DNA of 64,000 nucleotides, taken from contig CM042087.1 in the NCBI GenBank assembly GCA_023512835.1, positions 51,122,265-51,186,264 on the forward strand, given 5' to 3'. Source of the DNA: Taxillus chinensis (taxonomy: Eukaryota > Streptophyta > Magnoliopsida > Santalales > Loranthaceae). Position 1 is the stretch's first letter, and each line of letters begins with the position of its first letter. Under the pieces are notes generated by a model. That model did no database searches, was not told the DNA's origin, and saw nothing but the letters and a program-made list of their open reading frames with translations. Below are positions 45,332 through 57,555 of the stretch, in pieces. The translations under genes were made by a program, and so were the position numbers.

Positions 45332-46097
45332 TAGGGGTGGGTAACGGATACCCGCCCCCGCTACCCCGCTCCGCCCCCGCTATGCGGGGCGGATTACCCC
45401 GCCTAGGCAAGAGCGGAGTGCGATTTTTAAACTTGACACTCCACCCTAGGCAGGGACGGGGAGCGGTAATAGGTAGAGGGGTACCCCGCCCCCACCCCGC
45501 CTAATTTTAATAATATTTATTTATAATTTTATAATATTTTAAATATTATTATTTATGATTTTTGATATTTTTGAATGATATTTATTATTGTAAAATTAAA
45601 TCATGTTTAATAATTTTTTGGTTAAAAATGATATAAAAATTTGATTTAAGCCAAAATTATTGATATGAACAGATCTAATAAAAAGTGATAACAAGATGCA
45701 GGCAAATCGAACCTCATTTGTAGATACATTAAAGAACGGTATATCGTGTCACGCCTATATATGGAACGTGATAAAATATTAAAATTTAATCTACTGCCTA
45801 AGCAAGAATAGGAGGTGGTAATATGTTGATTCTGCTCCTGATAGGACCCGAATTACTCCTATCAACTGCTTCGTGGAGCCTCTAAAAACAAGATTATCTT
45901 AAGATAGAAATCAATAATAGCCGGTAGCGGGGTGCGGGCGGATGAAGCCTCTCCCCGCTTACCCCGCCATAGGACGGGGTACCCTGCCCCGCCAACACAT
46001 GGGGCGGGGTACGGTTTTAAAATTTTATTACCCGCCTAGGCGGGGGCGGAGTATGGTAATAGGTAGACCCCGTCCCCGCTATGGCGGGTAGCACCCA
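45332..46097. mobile_element. hAT-like element with CCCCGC-rich ends
   Basis: It begins TAGGGGTGGGTAACGG and the reverse complement of its end is TGGGTGCTACCCGCC. Flanks CTGTCGCG (45324-45331) and GTGTCGCG (46098-46105) form an 8-bp duplication with one mismatch. Each end carries 150-180 bp full of CCCCGCC/GGCGGGG strings; the middle (about 45510-45900) is AT-rich. No transposase is present. Confidence 0.65.
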
Positions 46098-46246
46098 GTG
46101 TCGCGCTTATTATTATTTTAGTTAAAATTTAACTAATTTATTTTTGTAAAATTTAGTTATTTTTATATATCACATTAGGCTTAATAAAATTTTGATTATT
46201 CTAATAAAATATTAATTTTTTAAACAAATTTATATTTTAAAATAAT

Positions 46247-46500
46247 AGTGTGGTGACCGGTTTCAATGGACCTCTCGCGTTGGCCCAGGTGGACGAAGCA
46301 TGCCGTGAAGAGCTCTCCGGATCTCGCCCCACTCCTGGCATGACACGACCCAGACGCGGCCGAACCAGATCTTGTCAGATGTTAGCCACTCGCCGTAATT
46401 GTAGCCGCGCTGTTAGTCGGCCCTCACGGACCACCAACAAAGTGTTCTCCAAATGGTGGTTGACGACATGATCATCGAGGATCCGACATGTTGCTGTAAT
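46247..46500. other. GC-rich scrap, origin unknown
   Basis: About 250 bp of GC-rich DNA in AT-rich surroundings. The + strand has a 73-codon frame rich in Arg. On the minus strand a short frame reads GYNYGEWLTSDKIWFGRVWV. I do not recognise either. A captured gene fragment is possible. Confidence 0.3.
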
Positions 46501-46509
46501 GTTATTGTT

Positions 46510-47225
46510 GGCCAAATTTAATCTGATTAGAATAAAGGGAATTTATACTCTTAGTATTATTTGAATATATTTTTATTAAAACTATTAATATTAGTGTTGA
46601 AAAAAATTCTTAGAACATTTTAAGTAGTCATGTTTTTTAACCATATTCCCTCTCGTAGTAAAATTATATTTCAATTAATTATTTTTGTATTATTTATTCT
46701 AACCATATACTCTCTAATATTTTAGCTAAATATAATTTTTTATTATTATTTCATAAAATATAACAATTACAATGCTTGAGGGGAAGAAAATTCCCATATG
46801 TGATGAGAGGGATAATAGCACTCGCATTAGTTTTCAAATAAGTTTTCTTAAATTTATAGTTTTAAACTAATTTTTGCTTTCCTATATAAATATACATTAT
46901 AATAAATTTCCTAAATCACCATCTATAATATTAAAATAATATTTTATACTATTTATTTTATTTAATAATAATTTTTTATAATTTAATATGAAAATTAAGT
47001 TAATGTTATGGAAAATGTGAAGAAGAATGGTGATTTTTTTCAGATATAATTTAATAATTATAAAGGAGTAAATAGTATTTTTTTAATATATTGGGAAACA
47101 CTATATAAACCCTATAAAAAAAAGTTAAATATAAGGCATCTACTGTGAGAATGATTTTATGACTTTTAAATTTTGTTCCTATATATAAGGAAACAGACCA
47201 TTATAGAAAATCTGCTACTAGTGTT
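46510..47225. other. AT-rich intergenic DNA
   Basis: Nothing recognised. Confidence 0.6.
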
Positions 47226-47615
47226 CTAAGAGCATCCACATCAATTTTGGTATTTTATCCTTATTTTGGGAATGAATAGTAAATAATTTGCTTATTTTTC
47301 AAAATCATTAAACATTGCATTCCTCATTTTTATTTACATTTATGGTTTAATTCATTTTATATTATTTCTCTATCATCATTTCATTTATTATAACTAATCA
47401 AAAAGTTACAAGTTTAATAATATATATTAAAAAATTATAGAAAAATTATTTAGGGATGAATAGTGAACCCCTAAATATAGGAATTTAATAATCATTTCCT
47501 ATCTCTATACCATATTTTAAGGAACTTGCTGTAAATGAGTTTTTAATAATTTTGTATATTTTTCCTAAATTATAAAGAAATTTAGATTATAGAAAAACTA
47601 ATGTGAATGCTCTAA
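47226..47615. mobile_element. MITE, GAGCATCCACAT family, copy 4 (best preserved)
   Basis: Left CTAAGAGCATCCACATCA and the reverse complement of the right end CTTAGAGCATTCACATTA agree over about 18 bases. The interior is AT-rich with two GGGATGAATAGTGAA/GGGAATGAATAGTAAA motifs. The TIR type (AGAGCAT-) is common among MULE-derived MITEs; a target duplication is not clear. Confidence 0.7.
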
Positions 47616-47869
47616 GAAGTTATTTATGTTGAGGAATTACTTAAAGAAAAGGTTAAATTAATTATAATATGTATTTGACTCCTTTTAAGAAGGATGATAC
47701 TCTTAAATATGTTGAGCCTCCAAAATGAAATCATTTTTTAATCTTCTTTGTTAATTTCAATTCATCTCTTTCCCTTCATTTCAAAAATCTTACACTCATA
47801 TGACCCTCTTTCAAACTCAACAAAATATCTCTAGACTCTAAAAAAATTCTCACCTTACGGTCCATTCCA

Positions 47870-48216
47870 AAACACATCTCTCTCTCTCTCTCTCACACAC
47901 AAACACACACACACAACATCATCCCACTAACAAACCATGGATCAATGCCAACAAAAGTTTCCACTATTCTCTTTCTAATTTTCCAGCCATCCCAATCGCT
48001 AATGAGCCTGTGTAGTGTCATTGTGCCACCGAGCACCATCACTCATCGACCATGTCCAGTAGTACCATCAACTTCCCTGAAGTTTAGATTTCGGGAATCG
48101 TTATATGTGGATCTAGAAGTTAGTGGGATGATTCAGGGGAGAGAGAGGTGTTGGAGAGATTTATTGTTATTTTTTAATGGAGTGTGGCATGAGAATTTCT
48201 TGAGAGAGAAAGGGAG
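47870..48216 (+). other. Possible relic of a gene 5' end
   Basis: CT and CA microsatellite leader sequence (47879-47913) is followed by AAACCATGG, a good plant start context at 47937. That frame closes after 13 codons (MDQCQQKFPLFSF). Another frame to 48216 is partly open. A CACTA element begins at 48217. I cannot identify the gene, and chance is possible. Confidence 0.25.
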
Positions 48217-48239
48217 TACTACAAGATGTTTTTACTTAG

Positions 48240-48770
48240 GCGGCGTTTCGAAAACGCCGCTACATGAACAAAAACACCGGTACATATATGACATGGCGTA
48301 TCTCGAAATGCCATGTTTTTAACGCCAATAAAACCTTTTTCCAACATTTTTTAGGAATGCTAGCATATATAGATATTGTGCTAGCGTTTTTTTAATGACA
48401 GTATAAATAAGTGTATGTCGACATTTAAAAAAATGTTGTGATAGGTTATTCCTTGAGGCGACGCTAATATAACAACGGAATAGGTTGAATTTCAAGCGGC
48501 ATTTATAGAATGCCGATACAGTTGCAACTTCAGGCGGCATTTGTCGAACGCCAGCATAGGTTTAACTTTAGGTGGCATTTATAGAATGTTGATACAGCTG
48601 CAACTTCAGGCAGCATTAGTTGAACACCAACACAGGTTTAACTTCAGGCGACATTTCCAAAATGTCGGCACAGTTGTAACTTTAGGCCGCATTTTTAGAA
48701 CGCTAGTACAGGTGTAAGTTCAGGTGTCATTTTTTAAATGCCGGTATAAGTGTAACTTCAACGTAAAAGT
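48240..48770. repeat. CACTA subterminal repeats, 38-bp units
   Basis: From about 48488 onward at least six direct copies of a 38-bp unit begin AACTTCAGG and contain GGCATTT followed after a few bases by GAATGCC or variants. Each unit holds its own small inverted repeat (GGCATT/AATGCC). Such arrays are the binding sites of the element's TNPA-like protein in known CACTA transposons. A shorter array of the same motif lies at 53236-53410 at the other end. Confidence 0.8.
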
Positions 48771-48799
48771 ATCAGGCCATTTGGAAACCCGGTGGCATA

Positions 48800-49929
48800 T
48801 TTAAATCACCACTATAGTTAGGTGATATGTTGGTTATTATATATATCAATTCTGAGATATGACTTTAAATTACTAAAACCAGAAAATTAATTGAAGAGCC
48901 ATAACTTAAATTAGAGGATTTATATTGCAAATTTGGCACACTAATATAAAAACACATACATATATATTACAAAAAAGATGATCTGTTAGATATTTTACAA
49001 AATCTCATTTATTCACTCCATATGTTTAAAATTACAATGTGCATATAACATAGAATACTTAATTTCTAAGTCTAAAACCCAGTTCGCTTGATCAACATAG
49101 TAGATTTTGAAGCCACGCTAGTTCATTTCTAACAATGCATTAGTTGGGAGCTGTAATTCAAAGAACAAAATCTGACATTAGTAAAAATTCAAAGTATTAA
49201 AATGAATAAAATATTTAAACATGCAATCACCATTAAAAAAGGATGTGTAATAACCTAAAAAGAAAGAGATATCTAACATTTTCAAGTTCAGATTACCAAA
49301 AAAATTCATTATTCATACTATCATGTTGTACAAATATTAATAAAGGAGTCCCATCAAAGATAGCTACAGTAGGAAAAAACAGGCATTGGCACTTGGAACA
49401 TTGAAAACAAAATTGCTTAACCCGTATATACTTAACTCTTCATAATACATTTCTCAAAATGACCAGCCAAACAGATATTATGTTAATGCAATTGTAAAGG
49501 ACAACACCCTTACTTTCAATACAGGATACAAAGCTCCAACATTCTGTATTTCAGAATGCATCTCATCCAAATCATACAATAATAAAAGAAAAATAACTTT
49601 ATCTATAATGATTGCGGCCTGTAAGTAATAAGGTTAAGATCTATGATTAATGTAGCCAAATCAAGAGATGTGTCATAGGTGATATAGTATAAGGAAAAAG
49701 TAGAGAATGGCAAAGAAAAACCTTTGTGTTATCACGACACTGAGTAATTTGGAGAATAAAACAATCAATTATCTCTTTCTGGATCCTTGTCTGGATGACT
49801 TGCACATGATGGCTTTGTTGAAAACCACGGAAAACCTCATTTGTTCGACCATCAATATGCTGAAAAGTATAAAGACATCAAAATAAGTGTGAGTTCTATA
49901 TAGTATCATTCAAAATAATACTTCAACTT
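48800..49929. other. CACTA interior, non-coding or unrecognised
   Basis: AT-rich sequence. Around 49690-49860 the minus strand reads HIDGRTNEVFRGFQQSHHVQ and could be a scrap of the second CACTA gene; I am not sure. Confidence 0.4.
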
Positions 49930-51860
49930 ACCATTCCAGGAATGAGTTATTCGATCATTTTAATTCGTTGTGCCAACTGTTTATTTTCAGCTACATGTTG
50001 CAAAATTATTTTCTCTAATTGTTTATTTTCATCAATTGTTGCATCAAAATATGTGTATCATGACTTTTCAATTCAATAATTTTGCATTGCTTCAATTTTA
50101 CAGCACGAGAAATATTTGATGCATATCCATCCGACACTTTCACCTTTTTCAGAACCAACAACATGCAAGTTCTCTCATTAGTACTCATTGTAAAGCAAGC
50201 AGGTGAAATATATAATGTGTTTTCAACTCGAATAAGATGAAGTTCACTCCTTATTCTCATTGCTTTAAGGTCTAAGCATGCTTTGATGTTATCCTTTATA
50301 TTTTCAAGATTGAGTAGTGTACCTATTATATTGTTGGCAACATTATGTTTCGTACGTCTAAGGTCAATTTGATGACAAAATTGATGATGCCTTCAATATT
50401 GTAGGTTGAAAAAAACACTTCTCTTTTTCCAAGGATAGGAAGGAGTACCTTCAGTTTAGGTTGACACATCATCCCCATATAACATCATAGGAGCTATATC
50501 AAATTCTTCAATGCCATCAAATGAATTTTATCTTTTCGAAATACATGATTCACATCCAAGAACTGTCTATGACCCATATAACAGTACTTCCCACTATTTT
50601 GTAGTCGCATATACTTTGTACCATGATTACAAAATGGACATGCAAGGACACATTTGGTATTCTAACTTGACAAATCATTATATCAGGGAAGTCATTAATT
50701 GTCCACATCAATGCTACATGCAATTGAAACACTTGCTTAATGGAAGCATCATAGGTATTAATACCTATGTCCCATAATTCTTTTAACTCTTTCACCAACA
50801 GTTGAAGGAATACATCTATATTTTTCATAGGGGAGTTTGGGCCAGGAATAAGTAGGGATCACGTCATTGATGACCGTTTCATGCATATCCAAGGAGGGAG
50901 ATTATATGGAACCAATATTACAGGCCAAATGCTGTAAGGATTGCTCATATTTCTGAAAGGGCAAAAGCCATCATATGCTAGCCCAAGTCTAACATTACGA
51001 GGATCCGAAGAAAAACCTTTAAATCGGCTATCGAATTCTTTCCATGCAAGTAAATCTACTGGATGCCTTAATATACCATCATTGTTACGTTTTTCAGCAT
51101 GCCACATCATTTCAGAGGCTATTTTTGAAGAGATAAATAATCTTTGTAATCGATGCTTTAAAGGAAACCATCACAATACCTTCATTACTATTTTTTTTAT
51201 CATTTTCCTCTTGAATCCACCTAGATTCACCACAAGTAGAACAAACATCATCAGTAGCCTTCTCTCCACTGAACAACATGCAATTATTCGAGCAATCATG
51301 AATTTTTCCATATTCAAGCCCCAAGTCTTTGATAATATTTTTTCCTTCATGGCAATCTTTGGGCAATTTGGCATTCTCGGGAAGTAAAACTTTGAGAAAA
51401 TTCAACAACTGATCCATTGAATTATTACTCCATCCATGTAAACATTTCAAATGATTCAAACGAACGACTGTCTCTAGTTTGCTAAGTTTGCATCCTTCAT
51501 ATAAAGGTTGTTGCAAATATTGTATCATCCTTAAATACGTATCAGTATCTTCATTTAACTCCTCCATTGGTTGTTTAGTATCTTCAAACCACTGGAACCC
51601 ACAAAATGATCAGATGTATTCAAATCTTCAATATTGGGCATATTAGATAAAGACTCACTATGATGATACCAAAACTCATATCCAGGACTAAAACCATATA
51701 CCATGACATGGTCAAGGACCTCATCTGTACTTAGTACACATGCATTCACACATTTTATGCAATGACAAGCAAGCATCCCACTAACATGTTCCAAGAATTT
51801 GTACACTCCTTCTCGATACTCATTACTCAATCTTGGCTTTCTCATCCAACTTTTATCCAT
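49930..51860 (-). pseudogene. TNP2-type CACTA transposase, multiply frameshifted
   Basis: The N-terminal transposase-associated domain runs from 51860 (MDKSWMRKPRLSNEYREGVY, then HCIKCVNAC and YGFSPGYEFWYHHSE). A new frame from about 51567 carries PLYEGCKLSKLETVVRLNHL, GWSNNSMDQLLNFLKVLLPE, EYGKIHDCSNNCMLF and CSTCGESRW. After another shift near 51165 come MMWHAEKRNNDGILRHP, FSSDPRNVRLGLAYDGFCPF and YSIWPVILVPYNLPPWICMK. Then follow NTYDASIKQVFQLHVALMWT and, in a third frame, CYMGHRQFLD. The region 50260-50015 reads ISPACFTMSTNERTC and SHDTHILMQQLM, again in family order. The protein would cut at the CACTA ends. At least four frameshifts and the lack of any sequence beyond the MQQLM block make it a pseudogene. 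Confidence 0.85.
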
Positions 51861-51869
51861 ACTACTTCG

Positions 51870-53235
51870 TCCTGTTATAAGTTAATATAATATTTCTATT
51901 ATTTAACCTGTAATTTCAAACTCTAAAGATAAGTTAACATCCAAAGCACGCAATTTTTACAAATAAAAATTAGAATTCCACATAATTACAACAAGAAATT
52001 ATGTAAACAATCAATTATTGATCATAATTACGAATGTAAAAAAAATCACGTTTTATTATGGAATTATTATTCATAATGCATACCAATAATCAAATGAACA
52101 CCTCAATGTCAACCTACTTAAGTTATTTTTATTTTGTCAAAGCTATGTAATAAAAGTAAAATATTATATTAAAACACCAGCAGCATTTACTACTGTGAAT
52201 CATTGAAAGTAATATAATTGTACACCATATCTCTTATTTTCCCTCACAAAACTAGACAATTTATGAACATGAAAATTATTTTGTACCCCAACACTCATGG
52301 CACTTTTATTAAACAAAATAAATAAACAAACAAAATATTATAATACTAATCAATGGAATAATACAAATGACATAAAAAAAACACAATACAAAACTAACAA
52401 ATAACATAAGTAATTGACAAGAAATATCCTATGTAAATCTTTATCAATCATCATCCTAATATTAACACAAAAAATGAAAGCACAAATAGAGTTTGATATC
52501 TTAAGCAGTTGTAACCAAATTCACCACTAAAACTCACAATAATGTAGAACAAAGAAAAAACACTTATCAAAGAACAAACCAAATGAAGAACACAAAAATT
52601 AAGGTGCATGAACACATACAGAGAACTACCAATCTAAAAGACAAAATACATATTATGCTTACCTAAGAAGCAAAACCGACAGAGCCTAGGTGTACAAGAG
52701 ATTGAACCTTCTAAAGATGTCAATCAAGAGCAGGCGATAGAGGAGAATGAACCCAGCAAGTTGTTGGTCTCGAATAGAGATAGAGAGAAAGTTAGATGAC
52801 GAATCAAGAGGGAGAGAGTGAGATAATGAACCAATCAGGGATCAAGAGCTCATGCTTGATACTAGGTGAGCCTGGCTATGTGGGCGAGAATCAACTAGGA
52901 AGGCACTTTGTATCAGATTATCGATCCATAGTTGGATGGTCAGATCGCGAGCGATTGCTTCGTCAAATACTCAGAGATGACAATGAGCTGCCTCCGCGAT
53001 ATTGAAGGGATCAGAAAACAGGTGATGGAACTGATGCACCAGCACCAACCTACGGGACGATGACGAGCTGATAAGAGGAGAACCAACTACGACAACTACT
53101 GGCGATGGACACTCCTTGTCGACGGCGCTAGGTCTATGGGAGGAGAACCACTTAGCGACTTGCATTAATCTGAACTATCGCCTAAAATATTTTACTAATG
53201 TATTGATTTAGTTTAAATTGGATGGGTAATAAGTA
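51870..53235. other. CACTA interior upstream of the transposase
   Basis: AT-rich to about 52680, then a GA-rich and moderately GC-rich part (52680-53165). It may contain the element's promoter and first exon. A 69-codon + strand frame (52796-53005) has no recognisable domain. Confidence 0.4.
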
Positions 53236-53450
53236 GGCATTTTTTTTAATGCCTGTACATGTATAATTGGGATGGCGTTTTTTTGAGTGTCGATACATCA
53301 TGAATCTGTCGTGGCGATTTTATTACAAAATACCACAATAATTTTTTTTGTAGTGGCATTTTGAATTAATGTCAGCCTAAACTATCTAAGGCGACATTCT
53401 TTAAAAACCCAACTAAAAAAGTGCCGCCTAAGTAGCGAAATCTTGTAGTG

Positions 53451-55155
53451 CCGAGAGATTGAGTGAGTGATGCGTTTTTTGTGTGTGATAAATGAAAAAC
53501 AAAATCTAAAACAGTATCATTTTTGGATAGTCAACATATCAGCATATTGGATTTTTCTATTATATTTATGATATTCATATAAACTATAGTAAGTAATTAT
53601 TGATTATTATATTTAATTTTTAAAATTTAAATAAGCCACAAGGTAGTGTCACTGGTGCTCAATGATACATATATATTTCAATTTTTTAAAAAATGATGAA
53701 AGGTAGTTTGTATAGATTGTTTTTTTGGTGTGTCTCAACTTTCAAACCACCGAGGCTTAATAATAGTTGAGATAATTAGGTCATACGTTTTTTAATTTGT
53801 ACTTTGTAATTTATGATATATATTTTACATAATATAGTAATTAATGGTCAACATAATTATTGCGTGAATATTTTATTCTATAAATAATTCTATAAAAATT
53901 ATATCAATTAAACTCAAATGACTATACTACAAGTACATATTATCATAATATTTCATAATTTTCTAAACACACTGATGCAGGTAGTTAAAAATTAAAAACC
54001 ATAAGTAATTTCTATGCATGAACAAATGATAAGTTATGATTTCTTATTTTCTAAAAAGAGTTTATTGATAAGATTATGAGATTAAATATTATATTTTGAG
54101 TATTTAAAGAATTTATTTATTTATTAATTATATTGTGAACAAGTCGATTTGATAGTTAAATAAACAAGTGAAAAGTATTCATCTTTATGGATAATGTTGT
54201 CAAAAAGTTTACAAACGTTATGTATATTGTATAAACATGTATAACGTGTTATATTATTATTATTTTTGTGTTCTAGTGGATCATGTAATTAAAAAGACTA
54301 CATGTAATTAATAGATCATGTATAATTAAAGAACTATTTGTAAATAAATGAAATTAAGATAAATTAGAATCAACACTAATAAAACTGCACTTACCCAGCG
54401 TCTTTTAAACATGCTGGAAAAGGTTAATTATCTATATATGCTGATATTTTTAAATAACGCTGATATCGATAAGATATTTGCCAAAGATTTTTTAAAACGC
54501 TAGGTAAGTTGTTCACAGAGGCAAGATATTTGCTGACATATTTTGAAAGCGACATTTAAGGTTTATTAATAAATATATATGAGTCTGATTGGTTTGGCAT
54601 GTTTTGATATTATTTTTAAAAACAATAAATTTGGTGTGGACTTATTTTAATTTAAAAATAATTTTTAAAAATAATAAGTATGCTAATTATTTTTAAAAAT
54701 TATTATTAACTATTTTCTGTTTTTAAATCTAAACTTAATTTTGTTAAGAGATTCAAATAATTTTTTATTTTTTTAAATTTTTTTCTCTATTTTATTATTT
54801 GAGCCCATTAATTTTTTTCACTTTTTTTTAAATCCAATTTTAAAAAATTATACTCTTTTTAAATTATATTTTCTCTCATATAAAATATAAATTATTTTTT
54901 AAATTATAATTCAATACAAACAACAATAAAATTCATAAAACATAACACAGAAACTAAAACTTATACCAAACATTCCTATATCTTTCGCTTTCCATCTTCT
55001 TTGACATCGTCACAAAATCAAACCAATCCCAATCTTTATCCACTGATGGCAGACCAAGGTCTCCATCATCCCCTTTGCCACCACCCTCATCATCAAGTCC
55101 CTCAATACTTCCTACTCTTTGGGTCTATCTCCTTTTTCGATTGTAGCTCCTTTGT
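53451..55155. other. AT-rich intergenic DNA
   Basis: No gene recognised. About 54395-54560 contains strings (CAGCGTCTTTTAAACATGCTG, read with gaps) that resemble CACTA subterminal repeats without visible termini. Confidence 0.5.
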
Positions 55156-55163
55156 TCCACTGA

Positions 55164-55985
55164 CAGGGCCGGCCCCAAGACTTAGGGGGCCCAAGGCGAT
55201 TATTAAGTTGGGGGCCCTTATCCGCCGAATGGTCGGAGTCGCAGAGTCAAACGTATTGCCGGTCACTGGAGGCTTTGATTGAGGCAAGGACAGTCGTCGG
55301 AGGCCTGGATGTCACGGATTGTCATCGCCAAAGTAACGGGTCAGTTGTGCTGCAACAGAGCAATGAGAGCTGGGAGGAGGATCTGCGGGCCTACGGTGGG
55401 GCAGTGAGCGCGACTCCGTGAAGTATGTTTTCAGTGTTGGCAATTGGCTGGAGCGTAACGGAGATAGAAGTGATCATGTTGCGTTAGGTGTAAAGGGTGG
55501 AGCATAGGCTACGTTAGGGGAAGATGAATGTTGTGTGTTGTCTGTCAGGTTATTTTAATAAATATAATATAGGACCTGATCAGCGTGGGGCCCTAATTTT
55601 GATATATTAAAATGTACTTGAGTCATCAAATTTTAATTTAATTAAGAAAAACATAATTTATAAAGCGCGTAATTTTCAGTTAACCATTCATAAATTAAAA
55701 ATCTCAAATCATTATTAACCAATCATTCATAATTCAATTTATACAATAACAAATTAAAAAATATAACTAGACAAGCAGGTGAATTAATTGCATTTTATAA
55801 ATCAAAAGTACAATATATTGTGTATTTTAGCAAGATCAGGTATATAATTAATTTGATAATTACATTAATTTTTTGTATTATTATATATATATATATATAT
55901 ATATATAATGGGGGTCCCAATTTTTTTGTCATATTTGGGGGCCCAAGGCGCAGGCCCCACTTGCCTGGCCTTGGGGCCGGCCCTG
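55164..55985. mobile_element. hAT-type element with CAGGGCCGGCCCC ends
   Basis: CAGGGCCGGCCCCAAG begins the element and its exact reverse complement ends it. Flanks TCCACTGA (55156-55163) and TCCACCGA (55986-55993) are an 8-bp duplication with one mismatch. The interior is 822 bp in total with GGGGGCCC strings near both ends and a (TA)n tract near 55884-55907. It encodes no transposase. Confidence 0.9.
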
Positions 55986-56017
55986 TCCACCGATTCATAG
56001 GAGGATCATCTATCTCT

Positions 56018-56075
56018 AGTTCTCTCTCTCTCCCCCCCCCCCCCCCCCCCCCCCTCTCTCCCCTCTCCCTCTCCT

Positions 56076-56154
<79 letters not shown>

Positions 56155-56175
56155 ACACACACACACACACACGTA
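56018..56175. repeat. Compound microsatellite (C)n-(TC)n-(CA)n
   Basis: A C-run at about 56031-56055 is followed by a (TC)n tract at about 56085-56148 and a (CA)n tract at about 56153-56172. Confidence 0.9.
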
Positions 56176-56179
56176 CATG

Positions 56180-56798
56180 CGCACACGCACCCACCCACAC
56201 ACACAAACTAAAAAAGCTCAAAAAAGACGATTTAAAATTGTGAATTTAAAAATATTTTTATGGAGGTTGTCCTTTTTCATTTATACAAAATTAAGACAAT
56301 TTTTTTATCATTTTAAATAGTTTATAAAATAAAAATGATTTTTATCCATCTTTAAAAAAATTCAAAATTTGTTAAAATTTATCTTCAATATAAATGTTGT
56401 CTACATATATATTGTATATGCTTTCAAGACAAATGTGAAATCATCTTATTTTAATCACTATCTTATTATAATAAAACTTTTTAATCACAAAAATGGGTGA
56501 TATGCATTTTTGTTCACAACTTGTAATTACACCCGATCAATTATTACTTTTATATGTTGCAAACATTCCCCAGTATCTATGTTTGTCTTACCTGTATTAT
56601 TTTTGAAAACACGATTGTTTTTAAAAACTATGGGTCAAGATCAATTTACATCATTCATAAATGCTAAAAAAAATCACTGGACTCACAATTTTCAAAAACA
56701 ATCATGTTTTCAAAAATAATACACCCAAACCAAACGGGCCCTAATATTTACAAAATAAAATGATCATATATTACAATAAGAAATATTCACACACACAC

Positions 56799-56855
<57 letters not shown>

Positions 56856-56885
56856 TCAAATCTAATAATATTAAAAATACAAGCA
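56180..56885. other. AT-rich intergenic DNA
   Basis: No gene recognised. An interrupted (TA)n lies at about 56803-56855. GATTGTTTTTGAAAAC-type strings occur inverted around 56605-56720. Confidence 0.5.
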
Positions 56886-56893
56886 AGTATAAT

Positions 56894-57515
56894 TAGGGGT
56901 GTGCATTTATCCATCTAACCTGCTCTATCTATTAGACCCAATCAGAACTTACTCACTACTCATGAATAAAATTATACAAATGAATGAGTCGGTTGAATTT
57001 TTTTATTTTATAATAAGTTGGGTTGGTTGGCGGGTGAGAATGCTCATACTCGCTATTAACCCAACCCGCCGCACCCCATTATAAAAATAAAGTGAACTCT
57101 ATCATCTATCTATTAGATATTATTTTATTATCGTCTCTCCTATTACGAGAGGTAAGAGCTATGTGGTATGACGCTTATGATTGTGAGTTTGTGACACTGC
57201 AGTCTATAAATTTAGCATCTTTTCTCATCTGTAATTATAAATGCTTAGTAAATAAAATAATATATTTTTTATTATGATTATTTTATATTTTATACGTTCA
57301 ATTTTTTCATTGTATGTCATTTAATTATATACTAGTAAATGGTGGTTGGCACCCACTCAATCTGTCAGTTAGTACCTGCCAAAAATTTAACGAACCCATC
57401 GATTATTGAGGTTGATGGGTCGGTTGAAAGGTAAAAGAATTAGTCAACCGTTAATGACGAGTTAGTTGATGATTTAATCTTTCACCCGATCCCACTCAAC
57501 TCATGCACACTCCTA
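56894..57515. mobile_element. hAT-type element, 622 bp
   Basis: TAGGGGTGTGCAT at the left pairs with ATGCACACTCCTA at the right. The exact 8-bp duplication AGTATAAT lies at 56886-56893 and 57516-57523. Non-coding interior with GGTTGGCGGGTG/AACCCAACCCGCC strings. Confidence 0.92.
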
Positions 57516-57555
57516 AGTATAATTATATGATATAATTGTACTTAATAGCATACTT

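Larger units (their letters stand above)
48217..53450 (-). mobile_element. CACTA (En/Spm-like) transposon, 5.2 kb
   Basis: The left end TACTACAAGATGT and the reverse complement of the right end CACTACAAGATTT are 13-bp CACTA termini; the left has one change in its first base. Both are followed by CTTAGGCGGC-type subterminal sequence. A TNP2-type transposase relic lies inside on the minus strand. The 3-bp flanks (GAG and CCG) do not match, so the target duplication has mutated or one edge is off. The element is too decayed to be autonomous. Confidence 0.85.

Noticed and set aside
55795..56320. Frames of 135-166 codons rich in Arg/Glu or Ser/Leu
   Set aside because: Translation of the (TC)n/(CA)n microsatellite and the hAT element edge.
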